NCBI RefSeq assembly: GCF_026586625.1
Contig: NZ_JAODIW010000006.1
Location: 568,927 to 632,926, forward strand
Direction: 5' to 3'
DNA: 64,000 nucleotides
From: Halobium salinum
GTDB lineage: Archaea; Halobacteriota; Halobacteria; Halobacteriales; Haloferacaceae
Shown here: positions 33,468 through 40,840 of the stretch, piece by piece
How positions within the stretch are numbered: the first letter of the stretch is position 1
Layout: each line of letters opens with the position of its first letter
The notes under the pieces: model-generated
Told to the model about the DNA's origin: nothing
Database searches by the model: none
Seen by the model: only the letters and a program-made list of their open reading frames with translations
Program-made: the position numbers and the translations under genes

Positions 33468-34454
33468 TCACTCGATGGGGATGCGATACGGGGTCGTGGC
33501 GGGCGTTACGCCCTCCCGTTCGGCGCGCTCGACCAGCCGTCCCACCCGCGCCTCGACCGGCGGGTGGGTCGCCACGAGCCGTCGCCAACCCTCCCGTTCC
33601 CCGCCGGCGTGTGTGTACAACGGCGACAGCGGCGACAGTCGCGGGTTCGCCGCCCGGTCGAGTTTCACGAGCGCTCGAGCGAGCGCCAGCGGGTCGCCGA
33701 CGGCGTCGACGGCGCGGTCGTCGGCGGCGTACTCCCGGCGCCGCGAGTGGGCGAACACGAGGAGGGTGAGGCCGAACAGGAGGGTGAGCACCGTCCGGTC
33801 CAGCCAGACGCGGAGCCGGCCGAAGGGGGTGAGCGCCCACTCGCCGGGCTCACCCCCCGCCCACGCCGACCCGCGGGCGAGACCGGAGAGCAGGAGCACC
33901 GCCGGGAGACAGACGACGAATCCGACCGCGGTGAGCGTCCGAGTGAGGCCGAACGCGACCGTCTGGACGAGCGCGTCACGAGCTCGGAGGTGGGCCAGTT
34001 CGTGGGCGAAGACGGCCTCCAGTTCGGCGGCCGTGAGAAGCCGGAAGAGCCGGTAGTCGAGGACGACGACGCCGCTTCCGCCACGGCGGCGACCCCCTCC
34101 CCCGCCGACCGCGAGCGCGTTGGGCACGGGGAGGGCGGCGACGAGCACGGTCGGGGGGTCGACCCCCATCGCCGCCGCCACGTCGTCGAACCGGTCGCGG
34201 ACGCCCGGCCCGGCGTTCCGTGGGAGTTCGACCGCCGTGAGCCCGTCGAGCAGACGGCCCGTCCCGTACTGGTGACCGAGTACCGCCGAGAGGAGAGTGA
34301 ACCCGAACAGGAGTGCGGCCACCGTCACCAGGTCGCCGCGGTCGAGCCACACCACGCGGAGGAGCCGGTAGACGAGGACCGCGGCGAGGAGGTGAACGGC
34401 GAGCACGGCGGCGCCGACCGCGACGCCGACCGCCCGGACGCCGAGTCGTGGCAT
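33468..34454 (-). CDS. M48-family membrane metalloprotease (HtpX-like)
   Basis: A 328-residue zinc protease of the HtpX/M48 type. The zinc site HELAH is at residues 151-155 (AVFAHELAHLRARD) and the third ligand is Glu241 in RRREYAADDRAVD. Hydrophobic segments lie at about 7-30, 40-58, 165-190 and 218-236. The motif VPNALAVGGG upstream of the site is typical. Such proteases degrade damaged membrane proteins. A Gly/Arg-rich insert (GGGGRRRGGSG) replaces the usual loop. The ATG at 34454 starts MPRLGVRAVG. Confidence 0.92.
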   Translation of the reverse strand: MPRLGVRAVGVAVGAAVLAVHLLAAVLVYRLLRVVWLDRGDLVTVAALLFGFTLLSAVLGHQYGTGRLLDGLTAVELPRNAGPGVRDRFDDVAAAMGVDPPTVLVAALPVPNALAVGGGGGRRRGGSGVVVLDYRLFRLLTAAELEAVFAHELAHLRARDALVQTVAFGLTRTLTAVGFVVCLPAVLLLSGLARGSAWAGGEPGEWALTPFGRLRVWLDRTVLTLLFGLTLLVFAHSRRREYAADDRAVDAVGDPLALARALVKLDRAANPRLSPLSPLYTHAGGEREGWRRLVATHPPVEARVGRLVERAEREGVTPATTPYRIPIE

Positions 34455-34627
34455 GGGGAAGTCTCGCCGGGACCCGACAAAAGCGGCTCGGTGCGCCGGG
34501 TCGGCCGCTCCGCGGCCGGTCGGTACACGAGCGACGGCCTGCGGGCGACCGCCGTGCCGGCGGTCCCGGGGGCCGGGACCGGAACCGACACCGACTTGCG
34601 CTCGCCGGCGGGACCTCCGGCCGAGAG

Positions 34628-35059
34628 ATGGGTCTACGCTCGTGGTACCTCTGGAAGGGCGGTCGTCCCTTCGCCTCGCTGTTCGGTCGACTGATTTGGC
34701 CGCGCCCCTCCGCCGGCGCGCTCGTCGTCCACGACGGGGCGGTGCTCGCCGTCGACACCGGCGACTACCTCATGCTCCCACTCGGCGGCCTCGCCCACGG
34801 GGAGACGTTCGCCGACGCCGCCCGCCGGGAGGCGCGCGAGGAGACCGGCGTCGACGTCGACCTGGGACGGCGCGTCGCGGAGGGGACGAACGCCTACGGC
34901 GGCGTCGAGGTCGTCTTCGCGGCCGAGCCGCGTCACGACCCCTCGCCGACCCGGTCGTGGGAGGGCCGTCCGGTGTGGGTCCCGCTGGACGCGGTAGCGG
35001 AGCGTCGGTGGCGCTTCGACCGCCCGATTACCGACTACGTCGCACGCCTTCGGGAGTGA
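34628..35059 (+). CDS. Nudix hydrolase
   Basis: A 143-residue Nudix enzyme that cleaves a nucleoside-diphosphate-linked substrate. The complete Nudix box, GLAHGETFADAARREAREET and G, is at residues 54-74, with Glu59, Arg67, Glu68, Glu71 and Glu72 as the metal-binding set. The 25 residues before the fold (MGLRSWYLWKGGRPFASLFG) occur in a haloarchaeal subgroup. The substrate is unknown. It is divergent from the HtpX-like gene. Confidence 0.92.
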   Translation: MGLRSWYLWKGGRPFASLFGRLIWPRPSAGALVVHDGAVLAVDTGDYLMLPLGGLAHGETFADAARREAREETGVDVDLGRRVAEGTNAYGGVEVVFAAEPRHDPSPTRSWEGRPVWVPLDAVAERRWRFDRPITDYVARLRE

Positions 35060-35331
35060 GGCCGACGGTCGCCGGCACCGCCACTGCGTAGTGATAGCAC
35101 ACCTCGCGAGCACGTTTACGTGTCGGCACACTACCACGAAACGGACCTGCCGCCCACAGGTCCACTGTCGCGACCGGAGGCCCTTCCCCCCCTCGCCTCC
35201 GTCGCGCGCTTTCGCCCTCCTGGCGGATTGTACCCGATAGGGGAGACACGTCGCCGTGCGCGCCCCGGAACGGTCGACTCGTCCGACTCGACCCCACCGT
35301 TTCTCGGTCGGAGTCACGGGCTAAAAATGTA
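35060..35331. other. Intergenic region without a supported gene
   Basis: The stretch from 35060 to the promoter at 35332 contains no frame with coding character. It has T/C-rich sequence at 35185-35225. Confidence 0.4.
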
Positions 35332-35341
35332 AGATATATTG
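35332..35341 (+). promoter_or_regulatory. Strong TATA-like box
   Basis: AGATATATTG in the AT-rich CTAAAAATGTAAGATATATT region is the most obvious promoter sequence in this part. Transcription should start near 35361, giving a 30-base leader before the short ORF at 35391. Confidence 0.55.
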
Positions 35342-35390
35342 TTTGTAGGGGGAGACTTAAGGTGCCGTCCTGCAGGTGTCCGGGTGCGCA

Positions 35391-35543
35391 ATGACGACAC
35401 TGGACAGCGACACAGTCAGACGGGGACTCGCCGCGGCCGGTCTCTTCGCGACCGGCTACGCACTCGGCTACGCACACGGGTTCGAGAGCGCGCTCCGGCC
35501 ACGTATCTGGGACTCGAAGCGGGCCGAACGGCGGCGCACCTGA
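35391..35543 (+). CDS. 50-residue protein, too short for normal gene calling
   Basis: ATG at 35391 encodes MTTLDSDTVRRGLAAAGLFA, then TGYALGYAHGFESALRPRIW and a basic end (DSKRAERRRT). The central part is a short Gly/Ala hydrophobic helix with a repeated GYA motif. It lies 50 bp after a strong promoter and no other gene could use that promoter, which supports it. Function unknown; perhaps a membrane-associated small protein. Confidence 0.5.
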   Translation: MTTLDSDTVRRGLAAAGLFATGYALGYAHGFESALRPRIWDSKRAERRRT

Positions 35544-35809
35544 CACCGTCGGCCGTACCTGTTCGAAGGTCCACGGCTCCGGCCGGGTGTGGGGGGTTCC
35601 GGAACGCACAGCCAGTAGTACAAGCGAGTCGCCGCGGAACCGGTGCCAGGCGGACTGGAGGGGGACGAGTGGGGTCGAACTCGCTCTCTACGGCCCCCAC
35701 CGGTCGGCCGCGAGCCGAACTCGTCCTGCCGTCGGGTCGGCCGCGACTTCACTCGTTTTGCCGTCGAACCGGCCGACGACACGCCACCGAGCGAAGGCGG
35801 TCGGTCCGG

Positions 35810-37972
35810 TCAGAACACGGAGAACAACGTGCCGAGCAGCGGCCGCGACAGCGGGAGCAGATAGCGCCCGGTCGTCGAGAACAGCCCGCCGGCGACGAGG
35901 AGGTAGGTCGTCGTCGACGCGGCCGCGACGCCGAGTACGACCGCGCCGACCGACCGACGAGTCGACGCGTCGAGCCGGTCGCCGCCCGCGAGCACCGCCC
36001 ACCCGCCCGCCGCGACGGCGACGGCGAACGCGACCGTCCCGTGTAGCTGGACGGCCTCGCCGAGCGACGGCCCGAGGAGCGCGAAGGCCGCCGCGTACCA
36101 CGCCAGCCCCCCGGCGACCGCGACGAGGTACGCCCCCGTCAGCCGACGGGGACGGGCCGAGACCGCCTCGCGCACGCTGGCGCTCCGGAGCACGCCGTAC
36201 AGTCCGAGCGGGTAGAGCGCGTGGAGGTACCGGACCGTCAGCATGTGGTGCATCGGGAGCCCGTCGAACGTCGTAGCCAACAGGACCAGCGTGTAGGCGA
36301 CCGCGAAGGCGTCGGCGGTACGCGCGGGTCTCCGAGTGCGCCCCTGCCACGACGCCCGGAGCCGTTCGCCGACGACCGCCGCTCGCGACGCGGCCGGCCG
36401 GGCCACGCCGCCGTCCGCTCGGCTCGCGAGCGCCGCTCCCGACCGGTCGCCGCGACGGGAGAGCCGCCGGAGCGCCGCCGCCGGGAGGGCGGCGAGCGCG
36501 GCCAACAGCGGCATCGACTCCAGGACGCTGAGGTTGATGGCGGCGTCCTCGCCGGTCCGGAGGCTCGCCACGTAGCCGCTCCGGAGGAAGACGGCCGCGA
36601 CCTGGTCGGGGTCGGTAATCGCCGCCAGCGAGCGCTCGCCGCGGCTCGCCACGGTCGACACCCCCTGGTCGACCAGACCGACGGCCGCCGAGAGACCGGC
36701 GGCGAGCGTCCCGAACGCGCCGAAGGCGGCGCCGAGCGGGCCGGTCGCGGAGCGCACCGACGCGGAATCCCCGTTCGGCGTGTTCGACCCGTCCGTCGCG
36801 CCCGCTCCCGCTCCCGCTCCGTCGGCACCCCCTCCGCCGGTTCCGTCCGCCCCGCCGATTTCGCCCGCTCCGCCCGTGCCACCGACGCCGGCGTCGACCC
36901 CGGCCAGTTCCTGACCGTGGTAGTGAGGGAGGAGCTTCAGCGGCTGGAGCGGGTCGCCGGCGACGGCGGCGTTCGTCGCGAGAAACGGGAGCGCCGAGAC
37001 CGCGAGGGCGGCCGCCACGACGGAGAGCCCCCGGATGTCGGTCCGACGCGCGGTCGCGAGGTCGACCGGGACGAGCGCGAGCGCGAGGAGGAGGGCCTCG
37101 CCGGCGTGTTGCCACGCCGTGAGTCCGATACAGGCGTAGGCGACCGCGCGGAACCGGGTCTCTCCGCGGACGGTCGGCGCGCCTCGGCTCCGGTAGAGCG
37201 CGTACAGCGCGGTCGTGACGAACAGCGCGGTGACGGCGTGCTGTTTCGGACCGACCGCCCAGAAGCCGACCGGCGTCGCGGCGGCGGCGGCGACCCCGGC
37301 GAAGTGCCCGACGCGTCGGTCGGCGACCGCGCATCCGAGTCGGTAACAGACCACGGCCGTCAGCGCGGCGGCGACGGCCGTCGTGGCCTGGAGTGCGACC
37401 AGCGGGAGCCAGCGGGTCGGGAACGGGGTCGCGACGGCGAGGTTCGCGAGGAAGGCGACGAGGGCGACCCCCGCGCCGACGAACTTGGCCTCCCGGCCGC
37501 GGCCGACCTCGCCTCCGACGAGGACGACGACCGCGAGCAGGCCACAGGACCAGAGCGCGGCGAAGGCGACCCCGAGGTCGACGACGAGCGCGGCCCCGCG
37601 CAGGAAGAGGAGCGCGGGGAGCGAGAGCAGGACGAGGCCGTAGTTGTCGGCGACGCGTCGGCCGTCGACGTAGCGCATCCCGGGCGTCTCCCCGCTCGAC
37701 GGACCGAAGGCGATTCCGGGGACGTGGAACTGCCCCTCCGCGAGCGCGACCAGCGCGTTGAGGTTCGCGAAGTTGTCGTTCGAGAGGGTCTCGACCCGCC
37801 AGAACAGCGCGAAGAAGCAGAGCGCACCCAGAAAGAGGGCGAGGCCGGCTCTGTCCCCGAACACGGCTCGGCCGACCCGGCGGGCGAGGTCGTCGAGTCG
37901 GTCGTCGAGCGCGGCGAACGTGTCGAGCCGCCCCGCCCGCTCGGTCCCCTCGTCGGTCGGCGGCCGGCTCAT
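35810..37972 (-). CDS. Large membrane protein, GT-C-like
   Basis: A 720-residue protein with about 14 predicted membrane helices. After the first helix (LALFLGALCFFALFWRVETL) comes a long extracellular loop (SNDNFANLNALVALAEGQFH ... ADNYGLVLLSLPALLFLRG), where the acidic first loop is the catalytic place in GT-C glycosyltransferases. A Gly/Ala-rich insert (GVGGTGGAGEIGGADGTGG) lies at residues about 355-395. It probably transfers or processes a lipid-linked sugar at the membrane, but the exact family is not clear. It overlaps by 4 bp the gene before it (37969-38457), so both are one operon. Confidence 0.75.
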   Translation of the reverse strand: MSRPPTDEGTERAGRLDTFAALDDRLDDLARRVGRAVFGDRAGLALFLGALCFFALFWRVETLSNDNFANLNALVALAEGQFHVPGIAFGPSSGETPGMRYVDGRRVADNYGLVLLSLPALLFLRGAALVVDLGVAFAALWSCGLLAVVVLVGGEVGRGREAKFVGAGVALVAFLANLAVATPFPTRWLPLVALQATTAVAAALTAVVCYRLGCAVADRRVGHFAGVAAAAATPVGFWAVGPKQHAVTALFVTTALYALYRSRGAPTVRGETRFRAVAYACIGLTAWQHAGEALLLALALVPVDLATARRTDIRGLSVVAAALAVSALPFLATNAAVAGDPLQPLKLLPHYHGQELAGVDAGVGGTGGAGEIGGADGTGGGGADGAGAGAGATDGSNTPNGDSASVRSATGPLGAAFGAFGTLAAGLSAAVGLVDQGVSTVASRGERSLAAITDPDQVAAVFLRSGYVASLRTGEDAAINLSVLESMPLLAALAALPAAALRRLSRRGDRSGAALASRADGGVARPAASRAAVVGERLRASWQGRTRRPARTADAFAVAYTLVLLATTFDGLPMHHMLTVRYLHALYPLGLYGVLRSASVREAVSARPRRLTGAYLVAVAGGLAWYAAAFALLGPSLGEAVQLHGTVAFAVAVAAGGWAVLAGGDRLDASTRRSVGAVVLGVAAASTTTYLLVAGGLFSTTGRYLLPLSRPLLGTLFSVF

Positions 37973-38457
37973 CGGCGCACCTCGACGGTCACCGTCTCCT
38001 GGTAGAGCTGGTCGTACTCGTCGCCGGTGCGGAGCCAGACGCCGACCGTCGCGTCGTAGCGGTTCGCGGTGACGTACTCGGGGCTCACGTCGACTGCGGG
38101 GAATCGGAGTCGGACTGACTCGCCCGACCGTCCCCCGAGTTCGTAGGTCCGGACGTCCGAGTAGTAGATACCGGGAACGTCCACCGTGAGCTTGAGCGCG
38201 GGGTTCCCCGACACGTCGTCGACGGCTACACGCCCGGGGGTGGATTCGAGGTGGTACGTGCCGGCGTCGAAGTCTCCACGCACCAGTTCGAGGCCATCGA
38301 CCGGCGGCCGCTCGAGCGTGACGGCGGCGTCACCGCTCCCGACCGGGTGGGCGCTCCCGGCCGAGAGGCCGACGGCCGGAAGCAGCGGGCCGGTGGCGAC
38401 CGTGACGACCGCCAGGAACGCGAGAACCGTCGCCACGGACGCGTCGCTGTAGTCCAT
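37969..38457 (-). CDS. Membrane-anchored extracytoplasmic protein
   Basis: A 162-residue protein with an N-terminal signal/anchor (SVATVLAFLAVVTVATGPLLP) and a beta-rich extracellular domain (AVTLERPPVDGLELVRGDFDAG ... YDATVGVWLRTGDEYDQLYQ), ending VEVRR. The stop codon overlaps the start of the large GT-C-like membrane protein by 4 bp, so they are translated together and may form one complex. Family unknown. Confidence 0.7.
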   Translation of the reverse strand: MDYSDASVATVLAFLAVVTVATGPLLPAVGLSAGSAHPVGSGDAAVTLERPPVDGLELVRGDFDAGTYHLESTPGRVAVDDVSGNPALKLTVDVPGIYYSDVRTYELGGRSGESVRLRFPAVDVSPEYVTANRYDATVGVWLRTGDEYDQLYQETVTVEVRR

Positions 38458-38610
38458 GGACCGACCTGTCCGATTCGCTACTAAAGGGTTGCGCCCCGGC
38501 TATCGCCGTTGATTCACGGCGCTCGTGCTCGGCTCTGAGCGGCGGGTGGGTCCGGGTGGGCCGCGGCGCGGTCGGCCGGCCCGTGCGAGCCGACTCCGAA
38601 AAGTGCCGCT

Positions 38611-38751
38611 TCAGGTCAAGACGCCGCACTCCGGACAGCGCGTACCGACCGACATCGACAGCATTCCCGTCTCGCGTCGGGTCAAGGGGGCGCCGCAGTT
38701 CCCACAGCGGGGACTGTTCTCGGACCCGTCGTCGTGAGGGTGTGAAGACAT
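38611..38751 (-). CDS. 46-residue zinc-ribbon protein
   Basis: MSSHPHDDGSENSPRCGNCG starts a tiny protein with Cys16-x2-Cys19 and Cys39-x2-Cys42 (RCPECGVLT at the end). The two knuckles bind one zinc ion. The frame continues upstream to 39252, but the ATG at 38751 gives the compact domain. Zinc-ribbon proteins of 40-60 residues are common in haloarchaea. No target known. Confidence 0.7.
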   Translation of the reverse strand: MSSHPHDDGSENSPRCGNCGAPLTRRETGMLSMSVGTRCPECGVLT

Positions 38752-38996
38752 GACGTACCACGTAACACGGGGGACTACTAAGCTGTTGTCGCCGCTCGGC
38801 TGGTCGTGTTCAGTTGAGCGACTCACCGAGCAGAGACGGGCAACAACCGGCCGAACAGCCGGTGTTGGGAGGGACTTCAGAAGGGGCCGCGAGCGCGGGT
38901 TTCCGTGAACTACCGAAACAGCACTTCTCCCGACTCGACCCCTCTCAACTACACACCGCCGCTCGGCTGGAGTCGGTGCGGCCCCGACCGACGGCC

Positions 38997-39188
38997 TCAG
39001 AACTTCGGCCGGACCGTGAGCGTCGCCTCGCAACTGGGACAGTCGTAGACCACACGAGTCGGTTCGTCGTGACGCAGCCAGTTGCCGTCGGGCGGGCTCT
39101 CGTGCCCGCAGTCGGGGCAGTACAGCACCGCTTTGGTCGTCCCACCCCGAGTCGGTCGTCGGGGGCGGAGGGCTGAAGTATTCATCAT
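38997..39188 (-). CDS. 63-residue zinc-ribbon protein
   Basis: A small protein with Cys24-x2-Cys27 (YCPDCGHESP) and Cys50-x2-Cys53 (YDCPSCEATLTV), a complete zinc ribbon. A GACTTATC box lies about 25 bp before the double ATG at 39185-39188 on the minus strand, so the message is probably leaderless. The longer frame to 39230 would start before the promoter and is rejected. The first 20 residues are basic. Function unknown; resembles haloarchaeal DUF8106-type proteins. Confidence 0.75.
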   Translation of the reverse strand: MMNTSALRPRRPTRGGTTKAVLYCPDCGHESPPDGNWLRHDEPTRVVYDCPSCEATLTVRPKF

Positions 39189-39364
39189 CGGTGACAGATG
39201 CGCCCCGTAGATAAGTCTTCTTACGGACACGTCTCATCGAAATATACGTCAACGTTGGCCACGGACGAGTGAGTCACGCACGGGTGTCGGTGGAGCCGAG
39301 GCCGCCCTCGCCCGTGAGGTCGACAGAAACTACATGGCCCGCGGCCGTGTGGTCGCGGACGACG

Positions 39365-40102
39365 ATGAAGAAGGTCCTCGCGAGCATCGGTATCGGTAAC
39401 GCCACCGTCGACACGGTTCTCCCCACCGACTCGGTCGTGCCGGGGGAGACTGTCGACGCCGAAGTACACGTGGTCGGCGGGAACGCCGACCAGACGGTCG
39501 ACGCCGTCCGCTTCGAAGTCGAGACACGCGTGCGGACCGAGGACGGGTACGACGACGTCGACGTGGGGCGACTGACGCTGACCGACGGGTTCACTGTCGA
39601 GGCCGGCGCCGAGAAGACGATTCCGGCGACCGTCGAGATTCCGTTTCACACCCCGGTCACGCTCGGGAACGTCGACGTGTGGGTCGAGACGGAACTCGAC
39701 ATCGCCCGTGCCGTCGACCCCGAGGACCGGGACTCCCTCGACGTTCGACCGACGCCGCGGATGCGGGCGCTGTTCGACGCGATGGAGCGACTCGGCTTCC
39801 GGCTCCACACGGCCGACTGCGAGGCCGACCCCTACGGCCGCTACGTCTCGGGACGACGGTTCGTCCAGGAGTTCGAGTACCGCCCCGACGGCGGCGCGTT
39901 CGCCGGCCGACTCGACGAGGTGGAGCTCGTTCTCGACCCCGGCCCCGACGCGCTGACAGCCTACGCGGAGGTGGACCGCCGAGGCGGCCTGCTGAGCGAG
40001 CTAGCCGACGCCGACGAGTCCCGCACGGAACTAACGGTGACGACGACCGACGTCGACCGGCTCGTCGACGACGTCGAGGCGACCCTCGAACGACACGCCT
40101 GA
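39365..40102 (+). CDS. Sporulation control protein Spo0M-like
   Basis: A 245-residue arrestin-like beta-sandwich protein of the Spo0M family. MKKVLASIGIGNATVDTVLP is the standard beginning. Family motifs VPGETVDAEVHVVGGNADQT, IPATVEIPFHTPVTLGNVDV and DIARAVDPEDRDSLDV are present. The C-terminal half (FVQEFEYRPDGGAFAGRLDE) is also typical. In Bacillus it affects sporulation and cytoskeleton; archaea do not sporulate, so the role here is unknown. The ATG at 39365 is the start; the upstream frame is open but not conserved. Confidence 0.9.
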   Translation: MKKVLASIGIGNATVDTVLPTDSVVPGETVDAEVHVVGGNADQTVDAVRFEVETRVRTEDGYDDVDVGRLTLTDGFTVEAGAEKTIPATVEIPFHTPVTLGNVDVWVETELDIARAVDPEDRDSLDVRPTPRMRALFDAMERLGFRLHTADCEADPYGRYVSGRRFVQEFEYRPDGGAFAGRLDEVELVLDPGPDALTAYAEVDRRGGLLSELADADESRTELTVTTTDVDRLVDDVEATLERHA

Positions 40103-40127
40103 CCCGTCGACGACCTCGTCCACGGTC

Positions 40128-40200
40128 GCGGTCGGTCCTGCTCGTGGCCGCGGTCGGTCCTGCTCGTGGCTGCGGTCGGTCCCGCTCACGGTCGTGGTCG
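40128..40200 (+). repeat. 22-bp tandem repeat, about 3.3 copies
   Basis: The unit GCGGTCGGTCCTGCTCGTGG plus CC/CT starts at 40128, 40150 and 40172, and a partial copy starts at 40194. The third copy differs at four positions. The unit length is not a multiple of three and there is no gene here, so it is a noncoding minisatellite. Confidence 0.8.
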
Positions 40201-40346
40201 GGTCCGTCGGCGACACGGTCGGATGTCGGTGAGCCGGCCCGCGGCGACGCGTCACACGCTCTCCACTCGTGTGCCCACACGTCGGTGTGGAGCCGTCAAA
40301 CCGAAAGAAGGTGGAGGGTGGTGGCGGACCGTGGCCGCCGCGCCGG

Positions 40347-40499
40347 TCAGGGCGCCGTCGGCTTGCGTCCGCCCGTGTCGTCGAGTCGCATCGCGATCCA
40401 GGCGTCGTCCTGGTCGAGGTCCGCGATGATCAGCCGACGCGTCGTTCCGTCGTCGTCGATGGCGCTCATGACGCTCTCACCGTCGGTCGTGGGGGACAT
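40347..40499 (-). CDS. 50-residue haloarchaeal protein
   Basis: A short frame starting MSPTTDGESVMSAIDDDGTT, then RRLIIADLDQDDAWIAMRLD and DTGGRKPTAP. The middle part (RRLIIADLDQDDAWIAM) is the conserved pattern of a tiny haloarchaeal family, I believe DUF7556, in which two strands and a Trp motif recur. It is below the usual size limit for ORF calling. A second ATG at position 11 may be the true start. Confidence 0.65.
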   Translation of the reverse strand: MSPTTDGESVMSAIDDDGTTRRLIIADLDQDDAWIAMRLDDTGGRKPTAP

Positions 40500-40813
40500 T
40501 CAGGTATCAATCCTCGTACCGTTCACACGCGTTTGTGCCCTGAAAAACATTGCTATCTATCATGTGTAACGCGGACGGACAGTCAGTGCGGGGGTACGAA
40601 CCGCCGCCCGGCCTCCGGAGCACCGAGCGGGTTCACCTCGGGTCGGTCGTGGGGAGGTCGGCCACGTTCGGCCGCCGGTGGCCCCTCGATACCGATTCGT
40701 CTCTCCCGGTCGGTGCCGATGGGCCGGTCGTCCTGCCGGGTCAGCCACACCGACGAGGCCGTCTCCCCCATAGTAACCCTTTTCACGTAGATTCTCGGAG
40801 AGTGATACTACTC
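40500..40813. other. Intergenic region without a supported gene
   Basis: About 310 bp between the 50-residue gene and the histidine kinase. Frames here are shadow-like. AT-rich sequence at 40542-40566 (AACATTGCTATCTATCATG) may be the promoter of the minus-strand gene. Confidence 0.4.
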
Positions 40814-40828
40814 GAACGTAGTACGTTC
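40814..40828 (+). promoter_or_regulatory. Perfect palindrome before the histidine kinase
   Basis: GAACGTA-G-TACGTTC is a perfect 7-1-7 inverted repeat, 12 bp before the kinase ATG. The direct repeat GATACT flanks it at 40804 and 40830. It lies where RNA polymerase should begin transcription, so it is a good operator candidate. Confidence 0.5.
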
Positions 40829-40840
40829 TGATACTGATTA

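Noticed and set aside
36221-38005. 594-residue plus-strand ORF opposite the GT-C-like gene
   Set aside because: Its Arg/Glu/Gly-only composition is an antisense artefact, while the minus strand has real membrane helices.
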